Shown here in pieces: positions 6,383 through 10,526 of a stretch of DNA of 10,526 bases. Where the stretch lies: the NCBI GenBank assembly GCA_040880365.1, contig JBBDIO010000297.1:1-10526 (forward strand), written 5' to 3'. A program made the translations under genes and the position numbers. The notes beneath the pieces were generated by a model, which saw nothing but the letters and a program-made list of their open reading frames with translations, searched no databases and was not told where the DNA came from. The stretch is from JBBDIO01 sp040880365. Its GTDB lineage: Bacteria; Chloroflexota; Anaerolineae; Caldilineales; Caldilineaceae. Each line of letters starts with the position of its first letter. Position 1 is the first letter of the stretch.

Positions 6383-7522
6383 ATGCCGGAACGCATCTAT
6401 CTTTCGCCACCACATATGTCGGGCTATGAACAAGAGTTTGTGAACCAGGCATTTGCTTCGAATTGGGTGGCGCCACTTGGTCCGCAGGTCGATGCGTTCG
6501 AGCATGAGTTCGCGCAAATCGCCGAATGTGGACATGCGCTCGCGCTCAATTCGGGCACGGCCGCGCTCCATTTAGCTTTGCTGCTGGCAGGCGTAACCGC
6601 AGGCGACGAGGTCCTGGTTTCGACCCTGACATTTGCCGGCAGCGTATTCCCCATCCTGTATCTCAATGCGCGTCCCATCTTTGTCGATAGCGAAAGTGAA
6701 TCCTGGAACCTGGACCCGGAACGATTGGCCGCGACACTGCAACAGCGCGCCCGCCAGGGTCGTGTTCCCAAAGCATTGGTGCTTGTCCATCTCTATGGAC
6801 AAAGCGCCGACATGGAACCGATTGTAGAGCTGTGTGAGCAGTATGGCGTCGCCCTGATCGAAGATGCTGCCGAGGCGCTGGGCGCGCGTTATCGGGAACG
6901 CGCCGTGGGCACATTCGGGCAATCGGCGATTTACTCGTTCAACGGCAACAAGGTCATCACCACTTCGGGCGGCGGCATGTTGGTCTCCGACGACGCCGAT
7001 CTCATCACCCATGCGCGCAAACTGGCAAGCCAGGCACGCGAGCCTACCACGCATTATGAACATGCCGAAATCGGCTACAACTATCGCATGAGCAATCTGC
7101 TGGCAGGTGTGGGGCGCGGACAATTGCGCGTTTTGAACGAACGAATCGCCGCGCGCCAACATATTTTTGCCCAATATTATGCTGCGCTGGGCGCTTTGCC
7201 GGGGATCAAGTTTATGCCTGAGGCCGCATGGGGTTGCCATACCCGGTGGTTGACCACACTGACCATAGACGCAGCAAAATTCGGCCTGGATCGCGATACA
7301 CTCCAGGCGGCGCTGTCTGCAGAAAATATTGAAGCGCGCCCAGTGTGGAAACCCATGCACATGCAGCCGGTGTTTGCCGGCTATGAAACGGTCGGCGGCG
7401 AAATCGCAGAAACGCTCTTTGCCCACGGACTTTGCTTGCCTTCCGGATCGAATCTGACCACTGACCAGCTACACCGGGTCGTGGAGGTGATTCAGACAAG
7501 CCATGCGACCGCCATCGCCTGA
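6383..7522 (+). CDS. pglE: PglE-type NDP-4-keto-6-deoxy-sugar aminotransferase
   Basis: 379-residue PLP enzyme of the DegT/DnrJ/EryC1/StrS family that aminates C4 of a UDP-4-keto-6-deoxy-HexNAc. The N-terminal LSPPHMSG (7-14) with NWVAPLGP (27-34) is the hallmark of Campylobacter PglE-like enzymes. The PLP phosphate contact NSGTAALHLAL is at 56-66, the cofactor-ring Asp161 is in LIEDAAEALG, and the Schiff-base Lys190 is in SFNGNKVITTSGGGML (185-200). HYEH...GYNYRMSN (224-238), ARPVWKPMH (318-326) and LCLPSG (350-355) also match. Full length. ATG 6383 has GGAAAG 9 bases upstream. The dehydratase that would supply its keto-sugar follows 66 bases downstream on the same strand, very likely in one operon. 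The amino-sugar product (UDP-4-amino-bacillosamine precursor or an epimer) is inferred from family and neighbour. Confidence 0.9.
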   Translation: MPERIYLSPPHMSGYEQEFVNQAFASNWVAPLGPQVDAFEHEFAQIAECGHALALNSGTAALHLALLLAGVTAGDEVLVSTLTFAGSVFPILYLNARPIFVDSESESWNLDPERLAATLQQRARQGRVPKALVLVHLYGQSADMEPIVELCEQYGVALIEDAAEALGARYRERAVGTFGQSAIYSFNGNKVITTSGGGMLVSDDADLITHARKLASQAREPTTHYEHAEIGYNYRMSNLLAGVGRGQLRVLNERIAARQHIFAQYYAALGALPGIKFMPEAAWGCHTRWLTTLTIDAAKFGLDRDTLQAALSAENIEARPVWKPMHMQPVFAGYETVGGEIAETLFAHGLCLPSGSNLTTDQLHRVVEVIQTSHATAIA

Positions 7523-7588
7523 CATCTCGGCGAACCTTTCAAAATCGTTTTACGCGCTTCTTCAACTCATAGCAAGAGGCAGAACCCT

Positions 7589-9682
7589 ATGCAAGACCTC
7601 CGCAATCGTCATTTTCTACTACTCGATATCGCCATGATTGGCAGTGCAGTCTATCTCAGCTATGTGCTGCGGCTAGAGCAATTCAACATTCCCCAACGCT
7701 GGCGGGGCGGCATGTTTGTGCTGATTGCAGTGCTTGTGCTCATTTCGCCCCTGATTTTTCAACGAATGGGCGTCTATGCACGCTATTGGCGGTATGCGTC
7801 CGTCGAGGAAATGCTGATCTTTGGCAAAGCCTGGATATTGGCCGTCGTGCTTGGCGGCGCCATCACCCTGGCGATCGGCATGGTCTGGGGCGAACAGCTT
7901 GCCATGCCCCGCTCCATGCCCCTGATCCTTTTGCTGGTAGGCCTCTTTGTCATCGCGGGTCCGCGCATGTTTGTGCGCATCGCGTCGCGGCGCAACGGCA
8001 AAGGCAAAGGAAAATCGCTGGCGCGCCAAACCGAACCGGCCAAAAACATCCTGATCATGGGGGCCGGCGACGCCGGGGCCATGATCGCGCGGGAATTGCA
8101 GGACAATCCGCAACTCGCCCTCCAGGCCGTCGGGTTTCTAGACGATGCCCCCGCCAAACAGGGTATCATCATTCATGGGCTAAAGGTGCTGGGCAATCGC
8201 CATGCCATCGGCGACATCGCCGCACGCCAACACATTGACCAGGTGATTATCGCCATGCCCACCGCCGCGGGCAAAGAGATCCGCGATGTGGTGGATCTAT
8301 GCGAATCTGCCGGTGTCAAGACCAAGATTGTGCCCGGTGTTTATGAACTGCTCAATGGCAAAATCAGCGTGAACCAGGTGCGCAATGTGGAGATTGAAGA
8401 CCTTTTGCGGCGTCCGCCGATTCATACCGATACGGCCGAAGTCTACAATCTATTAGCAGGCAAACGGGTGTTGGTCACAGGCAGTGGCGGTTCGATTGGC
8501 AGCGAACTGGCGCGCCAGATATTGCGCTGTAACCCGGCCCAATTAATCCTCATGGGGCACGGCGAAAATTCCGTCTTTAACATCTACAACGAACTCAACG
8601 ATCTGCATCTGGGTACCGATGCGCATAATCCTGCGCATAATCCTGCGCAGGATACCGGCGCACAGAACACCGATGCGCAGAACAAAGTGCACCATCGCGA
8701 TCCATATCCGGGGCCAATCCTGCAACCCGTCATTGCCGATATCCGTTCTCCCGAACGTATCCGCGCCGTGCTGGAAGAATGGCGTCCCCAGGTGATCTTC
8801 CATGCCGCCGCCCACAAACATGTGCCGCTTATGGAGCTTAATCCTGCCGAGGCTGTGCTCAATAACATCATGGGCACCTACACATTGCTCCAGGCCGCCC
8901 ATGCGGTAGGGGTGGAACAACTGGTCATGATTTCCACCGACAAGGCTGTCAACCCCACCAGCATTATGGGCGCGACCAAACGCGTGGCCGAGTTGCTTGT
9001 CCACCAATGTGCGCAGCTCTATAACCGACCCTATGTGGCGGTGCGGTTCGGCAATGTCCTGGGCAGTCGTGGCAGTGTGATCCAGACCTTCCGCCGCCAG
9101 ATTGCCACACGCAGGCCCATCACCATCACCCATCCCGATATGCAGCGCTATTTTATGACCATCCCCGAAGCCGTGCAATTGGTACTCCAGGCCTCGGTAT
9201 TGGGCCAGGGGGGCGAAGTATTCGTGCTCGATATGGGGAAACCCGTGCGGATTGTCCAGCTTGCCGAAGACCTGATCCGGCTTTCGGGGCTGGAAGTGGG
9301 GCACGATGTGGAGATTGTCTACACCGGCCTGCGTCCGGGTGAAAAGCTCTTTGAGGAGCTTTTTGTCAACGGCGAAAATTCTACGCGCACTGCGCACGAA
9401 CAGATCTTCATCGGCGCCAATGCGGGGGATTTTGTGCCCCGCCACCTCGACGATATGCTGGCAAGTCTGACCCACGCCGCCCAACGCAACGACACACAGC
9501 AGATTAAGGCGATCCTAAAGGCAATTATTCCCGAATATCGACCGTTGTCCCTCGCCGGCAATGCGCGCGAGGGCTGCGAAGATGCCGACGAGAAGAATGA
9601 GGATGACAGTGATACAGATGAAAATAATGCAGACAGAGAAAATGTATCGAATCGAGAAATCTATGCGGGCGCAATGCCATAG
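7589..9682 (+). CDS. pglF: PglF/WbpM/CapD-type membrane NDP-sugar 4,6-dehydratase
   Basis: 697-residue polysaccharide-biosynthesis dehydratase acting at the inner membrane, expected to convert UDP-GlcNAc to UDP-4-keto-6-deoxy-GlcNAc. Four N-terminal membrane helices (about 10-29, 42-59, 81-100, 109-127) and a basic linker lead to a first nucleotide-binding domain (GAGDAG 158-163). The catalytic SDR domain follows: TGSGGSIGSELA (297-308), HAAAHKHVPLMELNP (405-419), active-site S-T-D-K (449-452) and M-G-A-T-K (460-464), where Met stands in for the usual SDR Tyr as in PglF. RFGNVLGSRGSV (486-497) and GLRPGEKLFEEL (580-591) complete it. ATG 7589 has AAGAGG 9 bases upstream. Two oddities: a repeat-derived insertion at about 344-365 and an Asp/Glu/Asn-rich tail after about 660. 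The tail makes it longer than typical relatives, and the last 22 bases overlap the convergent gene. Confidence 0.9.
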   Translation: MQDLRNRHFLLLDIAMIGSAVYLSYVLRLEQFNIPQRWRGGMFVLIAVLVLISPLIFQRMGVYARYWRYASVEEMLIFGKAWILAVVLGGAITLAIGMVWGEQLAMPRSMPLILLLVGLFVIAGPRMFVRIASRRNGKGKGKSLARQTEPAKNILIMGAGDAGAMIARELQDNPQLALQAVGFLDDAPAKQGIIIHGLKVLGNRHAIGDIAARQHIDQVIIAMPTAAGKEIRDVVDLCESAGVKTKIVPGVYELLNGKISVNQVRNVEIEDLLRRPPIHTDTAEVYNLLAGKRVLVTGSGGSIGSELARQILRCNPAQLILMGHGENSVFNIYNELNDLHLGTDAHNPAHNPAQDTGAQNTDAQNKVHHRDPYPGPILQPVIADIRSPERIRAVLEEWRPQVIFHAAAHKHVPLMELNPAEAVLNNIMGTYTLLQAAHAVGVEQLVMISTDKAVNPTSIMGATKRVAELLVHQCAQLYNRPYVAVRFGNVLGSRGSVIQTFRRQIATRRPITITHPDMQRYFMTIPEAVQLVLQASVLGQGGEVFVLDMGKPVRIVQLAEDLIRLSGLEVGHDVEIVYTGLRPGEKLFEELFVNGENSTRTAHEQIFIGANAGDFVPRHLDDMLASLTHAAQRNDTQQIKAILKAIIPEYRPLSLAGNAREGCEDADEKNEDDSDTDENNADRENVSNREIYAGAMP
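8618..8683 (+). repeat. Short degenerate tandem repeat inside the dehydratase gene
   Basis: Two exact tandem copies of GCGCATAATCCT (8621-8632, 8633-8644) are followed by diverged GCGCAG/GCACAG units up to about 8683. They encode an Asp/Ala/His/Asn/Pro/Gln-rich stretch (residues 344-365). The stretch falls between the helix with ENSVFNIYNEL and the strand leading to VIADIRS, where relatives have only a short loop. The reading frame is kept, because the 12-base unit is a multiple of three. Confidence 0.7.
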
Positions 9683-10305
9683 CGCAGCCAGTAGAATCCC
9701 AGCTTGATGGCTTCATTGACGGCAAAAATCAGGCTGCGCTCATTGTCCCACCAGCGGTCGGCATCATACACAGGATCGGCGGGCGCATCGGCAAACAGTT
9801 GAATTTCGGGGAAGTAGGCCCGAAATGTTTGCAGTGCGCGCCGCGTGTGAAAGCGGTCGGTGACAATCACCAGCGAATCCCAGCCCGCATCCTGGGCAAG
9901 TATGCGCACGTTCACCGCTTCGTCAAACGTACTTTGTGCTTCGCCCGCTACCCGAATCGCCGCGGCGGGCAGGCCCAGTGCGTGCGCCGCTTCGACCGAA
10001 AGCGCAGTGGAACTGCACGCAATGCCTGCGCTTAGCAGTGTGCCGCCGCTGAACACGACCACGGGCGCGACGCCATCATGGTAGAGCGCCAATGCGTGGG
10101 CTGTGCGCGGAAAGCGACCGCCTTCCCCACCCAACACTACAATAGCATCCACCTGGGCGGGCCGCGCCGTGGCATCCAGCCATCGGCCCAGATTCAGCCC
10201 CAGCACCAGCAATACGAGCACGCCGACGCCATGCAACGCCAGCCAGATGAGCAGACAGCCGCGGGCAGTCACACGCCGACGCACGGGCGCGGAGTCAACC
10301 GTCAT
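9661..10305 (-). CDS. YdcF family (DUF218) membrane-anchored protein
   Basis: 214-residue protein with a short basic N-terminus, one membrane anchor (about 18-40) and an extracytoplasmic or membrane-facing DUF218 domain. Recognisable blocks are VDAIVVLGG (about 52-60), VVVFSGG (about 82-88), the acidic E-A-Q-S-T-F-D-E-A segment (about 121-129) and VTDRFHTRRALQTF (about 147-160), which correspond to the YdcF/SanA/ElyC family. Biochemical function in this family is poorly known; members are linked to envelope and polysaccharide metabolism. ATG 10305 is chosen: it has GGAG 7 bases upstream and overlaps the end of the acyltransferase gene by 11 bases, implying coupling. The longer reading would start at TTG 10326. 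Its last 22 bases overlap the end of the convergent dehydratase gene. Confidence 0.85.
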   Translation of the reverse strand: MTVDSAPVRRRVTARGCLLIWLALHGVGVLVLLVLGLNLGRWLDATARPAQVDAIVVLGGEGGRFPRTAHALALYHDGVAPVVVFSGGTLLSAGIACSSTALSVEAAHALGLPAAAIRVAGEAQSTFDEAVNVRILAQDAGWDSLVIVTDRFHTRRALQTFRAYFPEIQLFADAPADPVYDADRWWDNERSLIFAVNEAIKLGFYWLRYGIAPA

Positions 10306-10526
10306 TGTCCGACTCCACAGTTGCAAAACGAACGGGCCGGGCCGGCACCCCGACCGCGACCGCCCCCGCCGGCAAGTCCTTGGTCACCACCGCGCCGGCG
10401 CCCACTTGTGCCCACGCCCCAATTCGCCGCCCCGGCAGAATTATTGCACCGATTCCCACCATTTCCCCGGTTTCCAAATGCACATCACCCCCTAAATGCG
10501 CGCCAGGCGCAACATGCACATGATCC
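10295..10526 (-). CDS. NeuD/PglD-type sugar O/N-acyltransferase, C-terminal part
   Basis: Only the C-terminal 76 or so residues are present; the frame runs open off the right edge, so the GTG at 10519 is an internal Val codon, not a start. The visible left-handed beta-helix repeats read D-H-V-H-V-A-P-G-A, then V-G-I-G-A, V-G-A-G-A-V-V-T-K-D and G-V-P-A-R. This is the C-terminal pattern of NeuD/PglD sugar acetyltransferases, which use acetyl-CoA to acetylate an amino- or hydroxy-sugar nucleotide. The catalytic His of PglD would lie upstream, outside the window. Next to PglE- and PglF-like genes, acetylation of the C4 amino group (third step of di-N-acetylbacillosamine synthesis) is the likely job, but a sialic-acid-type or serine acetyltransferase-like role cannot be excluded from this fragment. 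Confidence 0.8.
   Translation of the reverse strand, partial: DHVHVAPGAHLGGDVHLETGEMVGIGAIILPGRRIGAWAQVGAGAVVTKDLPAGAVAVGVPARPVRFATVESDNDG

Noticed and set aside
8543..9484. 313-codon minus-strand open frame inside the dehydratase gene
   Set aside because: It is antisense to the most conserved part of the dehydratase. The sense frame explains all the conservation.

Overview
The window is moderately GC-rich bacterial DNA with two divergently oriented blocks around a roughly 600-base gene-free region (about 5779-6382). The solute-binding lipoprotein has a type II lipobox followed by an Ala/Pro/Glu-rich linker, and the transporter is a CUT1-type sugar importer without its own ATPase. Both are common in Chloroflexota (Caldilinea/Anaerolineae-like), so I lean that way. 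This rests on style of sequence, not on a marker gene.

Left block (138-5760, all minus strand), in transcription order: a uroporphyrinogen-decarboxylase-superfamily protein of the Zn-methyltransferase type, a sugar-binding lipoprotein, two carbohydrate ABC permeases (MalF-like, then MalG-like), and an Ldh2-family NAD(P)-dependent 2-hydroxyacid dehydrogenase. A perfect extended -10 promoter precedes the first gene. A hairpin separates the lipoprotein gene from the permeases, as is usual where binding protein is needed in excess. A strong GC hairpin with a short T-run lies between the permeases and the dehydrogenase. The block looks like uptake plus early catabolism of an unidentified small, probably sugar-like compound. 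The substrate cannot be read from the sequence.

Central gene-free region: I see no convincing gene. It holds the minus-strand promoter, a candidate plus-strand promoter with a 9-bp dyad at the expected start point, and two further strong inverted repeats (6080-6134 and 6258-6317) that would fold in the leader of the right block. It also holds a 14-bp-period direct repeat.

Right block: on the plus strand, a PglE-type sugar aminotransferase and a membrane-bound PglF/WbpM/CapD-type NDP-sugar 4,6-dehydratase. Converging on them from the right edge, on the minus strand, are the C-terminal part of a NeuD/PglD-type hexapeptide acyltransferase and a membrane-anchored YdcF (DUF218) protein. Dehydratase, aminotransferase and acetyltransferase are the three steps that make UDP-di-N-acetylbacillosamine or a related 2,4-diamino sugar, so this is probably the edge of a glycan or glycosylation locus. 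The dehydratase carries a repeat-derived insertion and an unusual acidic tail, and its 3' end overlaps the convergent ydcF gene by 22 bases.
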